DNA of 14,725 nucleotides from UBA2330 sp049293015. Lineage in GTDB: Bacteria > Bacteroidota > Ignavibacteria > Tepidaquicellales > Tepidaquicellaceae. Positions 7,902 to 14,231 of this stretch are shown piece by piece; the stretch's first letter is position 1; every line of letters begins with the position of its first letter. The stretch spans positions 1 to 14,725 of the forward strand of contig JBATSB010000020.1 in the NCBI GenBank assembly GCA_049293015.1, read 5' to 3'. The position numbers and the translations under genes are program-made. The notes under the pieces are model-generated. The model saw only the letters and a program-made list of their open reading frames with translations, had not been told where the DNA came from and did not search any database.

Positions 7902-8387
7902 TCAGAGATTATTTAACAAATTTATCGTTTCGATCACTGTCATTGCGGATTCGAAACCTTTATTATTTTCAGGATCAGGCGGGACAAGGCTTCTTTCGTA
8001 TGCCTGCTGAGGAGTATAACATGTAAGGACACAGAATCCAACAGGTATGATATATTCACATGATAATCTGTTTATATTTTGAGAAACACTGTCGCAGATA
8101 TATTCAAAATGTGCAGTCTCACCTTTAATTACACAACCCAGTGTGATAAATCCGTCAAAATATTTTGATTCAGCATTTTTACTGCAAAGAGATTTTAATA
8201 CAACAGGAATTTCAAATGCACCCGGAACATAAAATATTTCAATGTTTTTCTCTTCGACTGCACAGGATTCAAGAGCTTTCAGAGCACCTTTCAAAAGGTT
8301 CTCAGTGATTGGCTCATTGAATTTACTAATGATGATTCCTATCCTTAATTCTTTTCCATTACAGTCAGCTTTTAACTCTTTTATCAT
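7902..8387 (-). CDS. ribH: 6,7-dimethyl-8-ribityllumazine synthase
   Basis: Lumazine synthase condenses 5-amino-6-ribitylamino-uracil with 3,4-dihydroxy-2-butanone 4-phosphate, the penultimate step of riboflavin synthesis. It usually assembles as a pentamer or icosahedral capsid. The 161-residue length is typical. Seen motifs are SKFNEPITENLLKGA (21-35), VPGAFEIP (54-61), GCVIKGETAHFEYI (84-97) with catalytic His93, and the C-terminal NNKGFESAM. The usual GVLT near residue 120 reads CVLTCYTPQQA, a mild departure. It lies 8 bp after the PHP phosphoesterase and 21 bp before folC. Other rib genes are absent and no FMN riboswitch was recognised upstream. Confidence 0.95.
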   Translation of the reverse strand: MIKELKADCNGKELRIGIIISKFNEPITENLLKGALKALESCAVEEKNIEIFYVPGAFEIPVVLKSLCSKNAESKYFDGFITLGCVIKGETAHFEYICDSVSQNINRLSCEYIIPVGFCVLTCYTPQQAYERSLVPPDPENNKGFESAMTVIETINLLNNL

Positions 8388-8395
8388 ATACTATT

Positions 8396-9226
8396 CTATA
8401 TAAACAATCTTCTTTTCATATTCTGAATCTCTGTCCCGCTGATATAAAATTTTCCTAAACTTGAAGAATCGTTTTTTATACCGCCGTGAAAATCCGATCC
8501 ACCGCTGGACAATAGAAATTTTTCTGAAATTATTTTATTAAAATATGCCATTGATTCTTTATCATGTGATGGATGGACAACTTCAATGCCGTCAAGACCT
8601 TGTTCTATCAACTTTAATAATTTTTCATCCCTTATGTGTTTTCCCGGATGAGCAATGAAAGACAAACCTTTACATTTAGAGATCATTTTAATAACGTCCT
8701 TAGCATCGGGATTTGTTTTCCTTACAAAAGCAGTTTTATCATCTCCTATATATTTAAAAAAAGCTTCGTAATATGTTTTGACAAAACCTTCATCATGAAG
8801 TTCCATAGCGATATGTGGACGCCCTAATGAAGACTGCTCACCTACTTTTTTCAATAAATCATCAAAACTAATCTTACTTCCGAGATCATTAAGTCTATTT
8901 ACGATCTTCTCATTTCGCTCTATTCTCATTTGTCTGGAATTTTTCAAAAAATCAAGAAACTCAGGGTTCTTATGATCAATAAAATATCCAAGTATATGGA
9001 TCTCACTATCTTCAATATCAGCGCTGATCTCTACTCCCGGAATGACCTGAACACCGACAGAATTGCCGTATTCTATAGCTTCATCAATCCCGTTGACGTT
9101 ATCATGATCGGTAATACTGATCACAGAAAGGTCTTTCTTCTTCGCAAGATCGATCAGTTTGGAAGGAGAAAGAACACCGTCGGAATAATTTGTATGTAAA
9201 TGCAGATCTGCTCTGTAATTTAACAC
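8396..9226 (-). CDS. PHP-domain phosphoesterase (TrpH/RNase AM-like)
   Basis: The 276-residue protein is a stand-alone PHP-domain metal-dependent phosphoesterase. Metal-binding motifs run in the expected order: DLHLHTNYSDG (7-17), ITDHDN (38-43), VIPGVEIS around 61-68, IHILGYF near 75, FIAHPGKH near 195, and SGGSDFHGG near the C-terminus. Length and motifs fit the TrpH/YciV group, whose characterised members cleave 3',5'-nucleoside bisphosphates or trim short RNAs. That substrate is known for the family, not shown here. The start is the GTG at 9226, because an in-frame stop lies just upstream and the first motif begins at residue 7. It is the first gene of the leftward cluster, 8 bp before ribH. 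Confidence 0.88.
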   Translation of the reverse strand: MLNYRADLHLHTNYSDGVLSPSKLIDLAKKKDLSVISITDHDNVNGIDEAIEYGNSVGVQVIPGVEISADIEDSEIHILGYFIDHKNPEFLDFLKNSRQMRIERNEKIVNRLNDLGSKISFDDLLKKVGEQSSLGRPHIAMELHDEGFVKTYYEAFFKYIGDDKTAFVRKTNPDAKDVIKMISKCKGLSFIAHPGKHIRDEKLLKLIEQGLDGIEVVHPSHDKESMAYFNKIISEKFLLSSGGSDFHGGIKNDSSSLGKFYISGTEIQNMKRRLFI

Positions 9227-9421
9227 TGTTTAAAAAAAAATTTTGTGTAATTTAGCTTTTATAGTTTCTTTTAAAAAGTCAGAAGAAATTTTAATCATTT
9301 CCCACGCATCATTAAAATTATTTAGTAATCTTAAAAAATCAAATAAAATATCATTAAAATTATATGGAAAATTATTTCTACAGTTACTATTATCAATTTT
9401 TCAAAAATAATCTAACTGACA
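9227..9421. promoter_or_regulatory. Divergent spacer with a 14-bp direct repeat
   Basis: This 195-bp AT-rich spacer lies between the leftward cluster and the rightward acetyltransferase gene, so it must hold at least one promoter. ATCATTAAAATTAT occurs at 9308-9321 and again at 9350-9363, with starts 42 bp apart (about four helical turns). A TATTTTTG box occurs on the minus strand at 9409-9402 but has no spaced TTG, so I do not call a promoter from it. Confidence 0.4.
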
Positions 9422-9856
9422 ATGAATATTTCTTTAAGAAAAATAAATGAGGATAACTGGAGAGAATGTATCGGGCTTACAGTGAATGAAGATCAGCTGG
9501 AATTCGTAGCTACCAATGTTAACGGACTCGCTCTTGCGTATGCCCATAAAGAAATGAATCCTTATGCAATTTATAATGATGAAACAATGGTCGGATTCTT
9601 AATGTATGCGAGGGATCCGGATGACGGCGTATACTATATTAACAGACTTATGATAGACCGGAAGTTTCAGGGAAATGGGTTTGGAAGGCAAGCTTTGAGT
9701 GAGCTTATAAATTTACTGAGAGATCTGAAAGTAGATTCTGTGGACATTCTGCATAAGCCCGATAATCATAAAGCTATAAAAGTATACGAAAGTCTCGGAT
9801 TTAAATTAACAGAATCTAAAGTTGATGATGAAGTTGTATCAAATCTAAAATTGTAA
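9422..9856 (+). CDS. GNAT-family N-acetyltransferase (spermidine/diamine type-like)
   Basis: The 144-residue protein is a single GNAT domain that would transfer acetyl from acetyl-CoA to an amine. Motif A is RLMIDRKFQGNGFGRQAL (75-92), with the acetyl-CoA pyrophosphate loop QGNGFG at 83-88. Motif B is NHKAIKVYESLGF (115-127), with Tyr122 at the usual general-acid position. The N-terminal half (RKINEDNWREC, MVGFLMYARDPDDG) resembles polyamine and diamine acetyltransferases of the BltD/PaiA type. The substrate is an inference from overall similarity and could be another amine or a protein. It is divergent from the leftward cluster and stands alone on its strand. Confidence 0.85.
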   Translation: MNISLRKINEDNWRECIGLTVNEDQLEFVATNVNGLALAYAHKEMNPYAIYNDETMVGFLMYARDPDDGVYYINRLMIDRKFQGNGFGRQALSELINLLRDLKVDSVDILHKPDNHKAIKVYESLGFKLTESKVDDEVVSNLKL

Positions 9857-9878
9857 TAGCTTTAATTACTTCAATACA

Positions 9879-9913
9879 TTTATAATTTCGGTTGAATTTT
9901 CAATTATTATAAA
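9879..9913 (+). repeat. Nested A/T inverted repeat after the acetyltransferase
   Basis: TTTATAAT (9879-9886) pairs with ATTATAAA (9906-9913), enclosing TTGAA (9892-9896) and TTCAA (9899-9903). The structure begins 22 bp after the acetyltransferase stop. It could be a terminator or an operator for the TPR gene. There is no GC-rich stem or T-tail, so the role is uncertain. Confidence 0.35.
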
Positions 9914-9985
9914 TCGAAAATCATTTTTATTAATTATCTTTTGAAACATTAATACATTTTCTTTTGGTTAATTAATTATTCTGAA

Positions 9986-10016
9986 TTGTTTGTTCTAATC
10001 AATAATCTTATTTTTG
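9986..10016 (+). promoter_or_regulatory. Bacteroidota-type promoter for the TPR gene
   Basis: TTG at 9986-9988 and TATTTTTG at 10009-10016 are separated by 20 bp. They match the Bacteroidota housekeeping sigma consensus (TTG, N17-23, TAnnTTTG). The start codon is at 10022, only 5 bp past the box. Transcription would therefore begin at or next to the ATG, giving a leaderless or nearly leaderless mRNA if both calls are right. Confidence 0.55.
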
Positions 10017-10021
10017 TATAA

Positions 10022-11737
10022 ATGCATATTTTAATCAACAATAATTTAAAGTATATACTGCTTTTTTGTATTCTCACCTTTCTTAATACTTCAGAAAGTG
10101 ATTTATTTTCTCAGTCACAAAAAAGAGGATCTGTTAGTGATGATGATAAAGCCATGTTTTATTTTGTAGAGGCAAAAACATTAGAACTAAAATCCGACTA
10201 CATTGGAGCTGTTGAAAATTACAGAAATGCTCTAGAGTTTGATAAATCACCCGGTATTTATTACTCTCTCGCACTTGTGTATTTCAAAATGAATAAAATT
10301 GATGAATCTCTGACCGAGATAAAGAAAGCTCTTAAACTAAAGCCGAATGATCAGGATTTTATAGAAATAAGCGCAAATTTATATATTGTAAAAAAGCAAT
10401 TTGTAAAAGCTATTGCTGCTTATGAGCAGATCATTTCATTAGATTCAAACTACACTTACGGTTTATACTCACTTGCGAGACTTTATCAGGAAACTAACAT
10501 GCCTGCAAATGCACTTTCAGTGTATGAAAAAATTACGACCAAGATCGGATATGATTTTGACGTGCTGAATAAAATGTATGAAATATATATCGCAAATAAG
10601 GATTATCCAAAAGCTTCTGACGTCCTTGAAAGCATGCTGAAAATAGACCCGTTTAATGCAAATATAAAAAAGATACTGGCTAATCTTTATCTGAATAATA
10701 AAGATTATGATAAAGCCAGAGTTATCTATGAAAGCATACTTTCATTAGATCATACTGAAAAGGAAGTACAAAACGAACTTGTAAAGATTTATTTTCAATT
10801 GAATGAGAATGACAAAGCCTTTGATAATTTCAGCAAAGTACTTGGAAAGGATTCACTGAATTTTCTTGAGAAAGTTCAGGTAGGCGAACTATACTTTAAT
10901 CTGATCGCACAGGATAAATCTGCAAAGGAAATTTCAAAAAATATTTTTGCAGGGATAAACAGCGAATATCCTGATGAATGGATTCCCTATTATTATCTAG
11001 GTGTTTTTGATCTTTTGGATAAAAATGAATCGGCATATAAAGAAAATTTTCAGACAGCTCTTGAGATGGCTGATACTGCAAGAGATGTATATATAAATAT
11101 AGGATTTTCACTGTATCAGGAAGGATTAACAGATGAAGCACTTCCCGTGATTGATCAGGGACTTTCAAAATTTCCGACAGATTACAGGCTTAATTTTATA
11201 AAAGGACTTGCATTACAGGGATCAGGAAATGAAACCGAATCCGTGCCATATTATGAAGCTGCACTTGACGCAAATCCTGCTGATATAAATACACTTTCAG
11301 CACTTGCACTTATTTATGATAATCAAAAACGATACGACAAATCAATTGATACATATGAGAGAGCTTTAAAAATTGATCCTTACAATGCACTTATACTTAA
11401 CAATTATGCTTATAATCTTTCCGAAAGAGATGCTGATCTGGAAAAAGCTTTATCCATGTCAAAGATAGCTGTAGAAAAAGAACCTGGCAACGCATCATAT
11501 CTTGATACTATAGGGTGGATTTATTTTAAAATGAAAAAGTATAAAAAAGCTGAAGAGTTTATCGGAAAATCTTTAGATGTAAATCCAGCCAGTGCAGTAG
11601 TTCTTGAACATATGGGAGATGTGTACAGCAAACTAAAGGATAGTAATAAGGCTGTAAAATACTGGAAAATGTCATTGGAATTAAATCCTTCGAATGAAAC
11701 TCTTAAGGACAAGATTTATTCTTCACAGATCGGTTAA
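10022..11737 (+). CDS. Secreted or envelope tetratricopeptide-repeat protein
   Basis: The 571-residue protein has a hydrophobic N-terminal segment (about residues 10-22, YILLFCILTFLNT) that looks like a signal peptide or anchor. It is followed by about 15 consecutive TPR units of roughly 34 residues that fill the rest of the chain. Clear units include IYYSLALVYFKMNKIDESL, the one around ALIYDNQKRYDKSIDTYERA, and the C-terminal pair with LDTIGWIYFKMKKYKKAEEF and LEHMGDVYSKLKDSNKAVKY. TPR superhelices are protein-interaction scaffolds, so no catalytic activity is expected. Long secreted TPR proteins are common in this part of the bacterial tree, but the partner is unknown. ATG 10022 is the first usable Met and keeps the signal sequence. 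No Shine-Dalgarno is present. Confidence 0.88.
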   Translation: MHILINNNLKYILLFCILTFLNTSESDLFSQSQKRGSVSDDDKAMFYFVEAKTLELKSDYIGAVENYRNALEFDKSPGIYYSLALVYFKMNKIDESLTEIKKALKLKPNDQDFIEISANLYIVKKQFVKAIAAYEQIISLDSNYTYGLYSLARLYQETNMPANALSVYEKITTKIGYDFDVLNKMYEIYIANKDYPKASDVLESMLKIDPFNANIKKILANLYLNNKDYDKARVIYESILSLDHTEKEVQNELVKIYFQLNENDKAFDNFSKVLGKDSLNFLEKVQVGELYFNLIAQDKSAKEISKNIFAGINSEYPDEWIPYYYLGVFDLLDKNESAYKENFQTALEMADTARDVYINIGFSLYQEGLTDEALPVIDQGLSKFPTDYRLNFIKGLALQGSGNETESVPYYEAALDANPADINTLSALALIYDNQKRYDKSIDTYERALKIDPYNALILNNYAYNLSERDADLEKALSMSKIAVEKEPGNASYLDTIGWIYFKMKKYKKAEEFIGKSLDVNPASAVVLEHMGDVYSKLKDSNKAVKYWKMSLELNPSNETLKDKIYSSQIG

Positions 11738-11796
11738 TTTTATTTTAAGAAACAGAATTATTACAGTAAATAAATTATTTTAAAAATAATCTAATA

Positions 11797-12780
11797 ATGG
11801 AAATTTCAACAAACGGAACATCACAAAATCATCACAAAGTAATTGTAATCGGTTCAGGTCCTGCAGGTCTGACTGCAGCATTGTATTCAGGCAGAGCTAA
11901 CTTGGATCCGATAATATTCGAAGGCAGTCAGCCCGGAGGTCAGCTTACAATTACAACTGAAGTAGAAAATTATCCCGGATTTGAACACGGTATTCAGGGA
12001 CCGGAGCTTATGGACATTATGAGAAAGCAAGCTCACAGATTTGGTGCTAAATCAATTTATAGAAATATTACTAAAGTGGATTTTAGTTCAAGACCGCATA
12101 AAATTACTGACGAAGAAAATAATGAGTATACTGCTGACACTGTAATTATTTCTACCGGTGCATCTGCAAAATGGATCGGACTTGAATCTGAACAAACTTA
12201 CATGGGCTATGGAGTTTCTTCATGTGCTACATGCGACGGTTTCTTTTTCAGAGGGATGAAAGTTGTAGTCGTAGGAGGCGGAGATACAGCAATGGAAGAA
12301 GCAAATTATCTGACACGTCATGCAAGTGAAGTTATTTTGATTCACAGACGCGAAGAGTTCAGAGCTTCAAAGATCATGCTGGACAGAGCTAAGGCAAACC
12401 CCAAGATTAAATTTATTCTAAATACTGTAGTAGAAGAGATCCTCGGAAAGACAGAAGACAATAAGAAATCTGTTACAGGTGCAAGAATAAAAAATGTTTT
12501 AACCGGTGAAGTTTCGGAAATTGAATGTGCGGGTTTTTTTACTGCGATAGGTCATGAACCTAATTCTAAGATATTTAAAGGTATTCTCGATATGAATGAA
12601 TACGGGTATCTTATTACAAAAAAATCTACTTCAGAAACAAATGTCGAAGGAGTATTTGCATGCGGCGATGTACAGGATGACTATTACCGACAGGCTATTA
12701 CTGCTGCCGGAACGGGATGTATGTCTGCCATTGATGCCGAAAGATATCTGGAGAAAATTGAGTTTGAACAACAAACTTAA
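11797..12780 (+). CDS. trxB: Thioredoxin-disulfide reductase
   Basis: This flavoenzyme reduces thioredoxin with NADPH in the cytoplasm. The 327-residue protein is of the low-molecular-weight type. The FAD-binding motif GSGPAG is at 19-24, with PGGQLTITTEVENYPGF at 46-62. The redox-active CATC is at 143-146. The NADPH-binding GGGDTA (160-165) and HRREEFR (183-189) identify it as NADPH-linked rather than a ferredoxin- or glucose-type relative. GVFACGDVQD and the ITAAGTGCMSAIDAERYL segment close the FAD domain. It starts 59 bp after the TPR gene with no Shine-Dalgarno. Its stop is immediately followed by the heptamer repeat. Confidence 0.96.
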   Translation: MEISTNGTSQNHHKVIVIGSGPAGLTAALYSGRANLDPIIFEGSQPGGQLTITTEVENYPGFEHGIQGPELMDIMRKQAHRFGAKSIYRNITKVDFSSRPHKITDEENNEYTADTVIISTGASAKWIGLESEQTYMGYGVSSCATCDGFFFRGMKVVVVGGGDTAMEEANYLTRHASEVILIHRREEFRASKIMLDRAKANPKIKFILNTVVEEILGKTEDNKKSVTGARIKNVLTGEVSEIECAGFFTAIGHEPNSKIFKGILDMNEYGYLITKKSTSETNVEGVFACGDVQDDYYRQAITAAGTGCMSAIDAERYLEKIEFEQQT

Positions 12781-12850
12781 TGTTCAATGTTCAATGTTCA
12801 ATGTTTAATGTTCAATGTTTAATGTTTAATTTTTAATTTTTAATTTTTTA
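12781..12850 (+). repeat. Degenerate 7-bp tandem repeat, about 10 units
   Basis: The trxB-hmgA gap is almost entirely a heptamer array that starts on the base after the trxB stop and ends 3 bp before the hmgA ATG. Units read TGTTCAA three times, then TGTTTAA, TGTTCAA, TGTTTAA, TGTTTAA, TTTTTAA, TTTTTAA and TTTTTTA. Purity decays from left to right. The unit is not a multiple of three, and no promoter or ribosome-binding site is visible in the gap. Confidence 0.93.
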
Positions 12851-12853
12851 CCA

Positions 12854-14044
12854 ATGCCATTTTATTATAAGCTAGGCGAGATTCCTCAAAAAAGACATGT
12901 ACAATTCAGACAACCTGACGGATCTTTATATAAAGAAGAACTTTTATCGACAATAGGATTTGACAGTATTTCTACAAATGCTTATCACATAAATTCACCT
13001 GCAAAAATAAAAGAAATTTCCCCTGATGTTGAGATCGTAAAAGTAGAAGAATGGGAAGAATCTTCTCTTCGACCTTATCATTTCAGGACAAAACCAATGA
13101 AACATGATGGAGATGCTTTCTCTGGAAGGAAGCCCATTATGTTTAATAATGATGTAGTGATGAGTGTTTGCAGAGTTAAAGATCAGATGGATTATTTTTA
13201 TAAAAATGCTTTATGTGATGAAGTTATATTCGTCCATGAAGGAAAAGGAACTTTACAGTCAAATCTCGGATATATGAAATTTCGTGAAGGAGATTATATT
13301 GTAATTCCAAGAGGAGTAATTTATAAATTAGTTCATGAGACTGATGATGCAAGATATTTAATTTTTGAAACTACCGGACCGATTTCAACTCCTTCAAGAT
13401 ACAGAAATGAGCATGGTCAGCTGATGGAACATTCACCTTACTGTGAGAGAGACATTAAATGTCCTGAAGAGCTGGTTACTTTTGATGAAAAAGGTGATTT
13501 CAGAATGAAGATCAAAAAAGGTGAGAAAGTTGTAACATACCATTATGAGTTTCATCCATTCGATATAGTCGGATGGGACGGATATTATTTCCCATGGATA
13601 TTTAATATTGAAGATTTTATGCCGATCACAGGTAAGATCCACATGCCTCCTCCAATACACCAGACATTTGCTGCACCAGGTTTTGTGATTTGTTCATTTT
13701 GTCCGAGACTTCTTGATTATCACCCTAAGGCTGTTCCGATTCCATATAATCACAGTAATCTTGATTCGGATGAAATGCTTTACTATGTAGATGGGAATTT
13801 TGCAAGCAGAAAAGGAGTTGACTTTGCATCCATAAGTCTTCATCCAAATGGCATACCACACGGTCCTCATCCTGGTACTGTTGAAGCAAATTTAGGAAAA
13901 AAAGAGACTTTAGAAACAGCAGTCATGATGGATACATTCAGACCTTTAAAATTAGCAAAATTTGCTGAAGAAGTTAATGATCCTTCATATTATTTAAGCT
14001 GGAATAATGATGATCCTGTTGAACTGATAAACGAAGGTCAGTAA
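12854..14044 (+). CDS. hmgA: Homogentisate 1,2-dioxygenase
   Basis: This Fe(II) cupin-type enzyme opens the ring of homogentisate to maleylacetoacetate in tyrosine and phenylalanine breakdown. The 396-residue protein is shorter than the mammalian enzyme (about 445) and resembles the short bacterial form. Recognisable blocks are YYKLGEIPQKRHVQFRQPDG at the N-terminus, the cupin segment FVHEGKGTLQSNLGYMKFREGDYIVIPRG (about 126-154), and the metal region PYNHSNLDSDEMLYY (297-311) followed by GIPHGPHPG (333-341). By analogy with the known ligands, His300, Glu307 (or Asp306) and His336 should hold the iron. The His-to-Glu spacing is one longer than in the human enzyme. No hpd, fahA or maiA is in the window, and the gene directly follows trxB across a repeat tract. 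Confidence 0.9.
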   Translation: MPFYYKLGEIPQKRHVQFRQPDGSLYKEELLSTIGFDSISTNAYHINSPAKIKEISPDVEIVKVEEWEESSLRPYHFRTKPMKHDGDAFSGRKPIMFNNDVVMSVCRVKDQMDYFYKNALCDEVIFVHEGKGTLQSNLGYMKFREGDYIVIPRGVIYKLVHETDDARYLIFETTGPISTPSRYRNEHGQLMEHSPYCERDIKCPEELVTFDEKGDFRMKIKKGEKVVTYHYEFHPFDIVGWDGYYFPWIFNIEDFMPITGKIHMPPPIHQTFAAPGFVICSFCPRLLDYHPKAVPIPYNHSNLDSDEMLYYVDGNFASRKGVDFASISLHPNGIPHGPHPGTVEANLGKKETLETAVMMDTFRPLKLAKFAEEVNDPSYYLSWNNDDPVELINEGQ

Positions 14045-14135
14045 AATTTGACTATTAATATTCAAATAATTATTTTTATATAAATTTTTTATAATTTAAT
14101 ATGATCAAATAAATTATTCAGAAAGATTCTGTTGT

Positions 14136-14158
14136 TTACTGTTTCCCCAAAGCAGTAA
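14136..14158 (+). other. Candidate hairpin upstream of the thioester-domain gene
   Basis: TTACTG-TTT (14136-14144) pairs with AAA-G-CAGTAA (14149-14158) around a CCCC loop, with one bulged G. It lies about 75 bp before the ATG at 14232 in a 187-bp AT-rich spacer. It could be a 5' leader structure or the end of the hmgA transcript. There is no T-run after it. Confidence 0.3.
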
Positions 14159-14219
14159 TTAATATTCCCAAAAATATTAAGACAGAATTTTTCTGATTTA
14201 AAAAACCCAAAATAAACGA

Positions 14220-14225
14220 AAGGAG
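14220..14225 (+). promoter_or_regulatory. Strong ribosome-binding site of the thioester-domain gene
   Basis: AAGGAG lies six bases before the ATG at 14232. It is one of only two strong Shine-Dalgarno sequences in the window and fixes the start of the truncated gene. Confidence 0.75.
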
Positions 14226-14231
14226 AAAGAA

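Noticed and set aside
8388..8395. Riboswitch (FMN) control of ribH
   Set aside because: Only 8 bp separate ribH from the upstream PHP gene, so there is no room for an aptamer. The spacer upstream of the operon shows no recognisable RFN element.
8930..9199. 89-codon plus-strand frame opposite the PHP gene
   Set aside because: It is antisense to the metal-binding motifs of the PHP protein and has no recognisable domain.
9402..9409. Minus-strand TAnnTTTG promoter for the leftward operon
   Set aside because: TATTTTTG is present but the nearest upstream TTG is only 10 bp away instead of 17-23, and the box is about 180 bp from the GTG start.
9877..9915. PerR/Fur-type operator (TTATAAT...ATTATAA)
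   Set aside because: The half-sites resemble a PerR box, but the arms are separated by 19 bases instead of one. It reads better as a nested AT hairpin.
12596..12808. 70-codon plus-strand frame overlapping the trxB end and running into the heptamer repeat
   Set aside because: It is out of frame with trxB. Its C-terminus is only translated repeat (VQCSMFNV), a common artefact of this heptamer type.
12781..12850. CRISPR array or origin iterons
   Set aside because: Units are 7 bp and contiguous with no spacers, and no cas or replication-initiator gene is near. It is a simple microsatellite.
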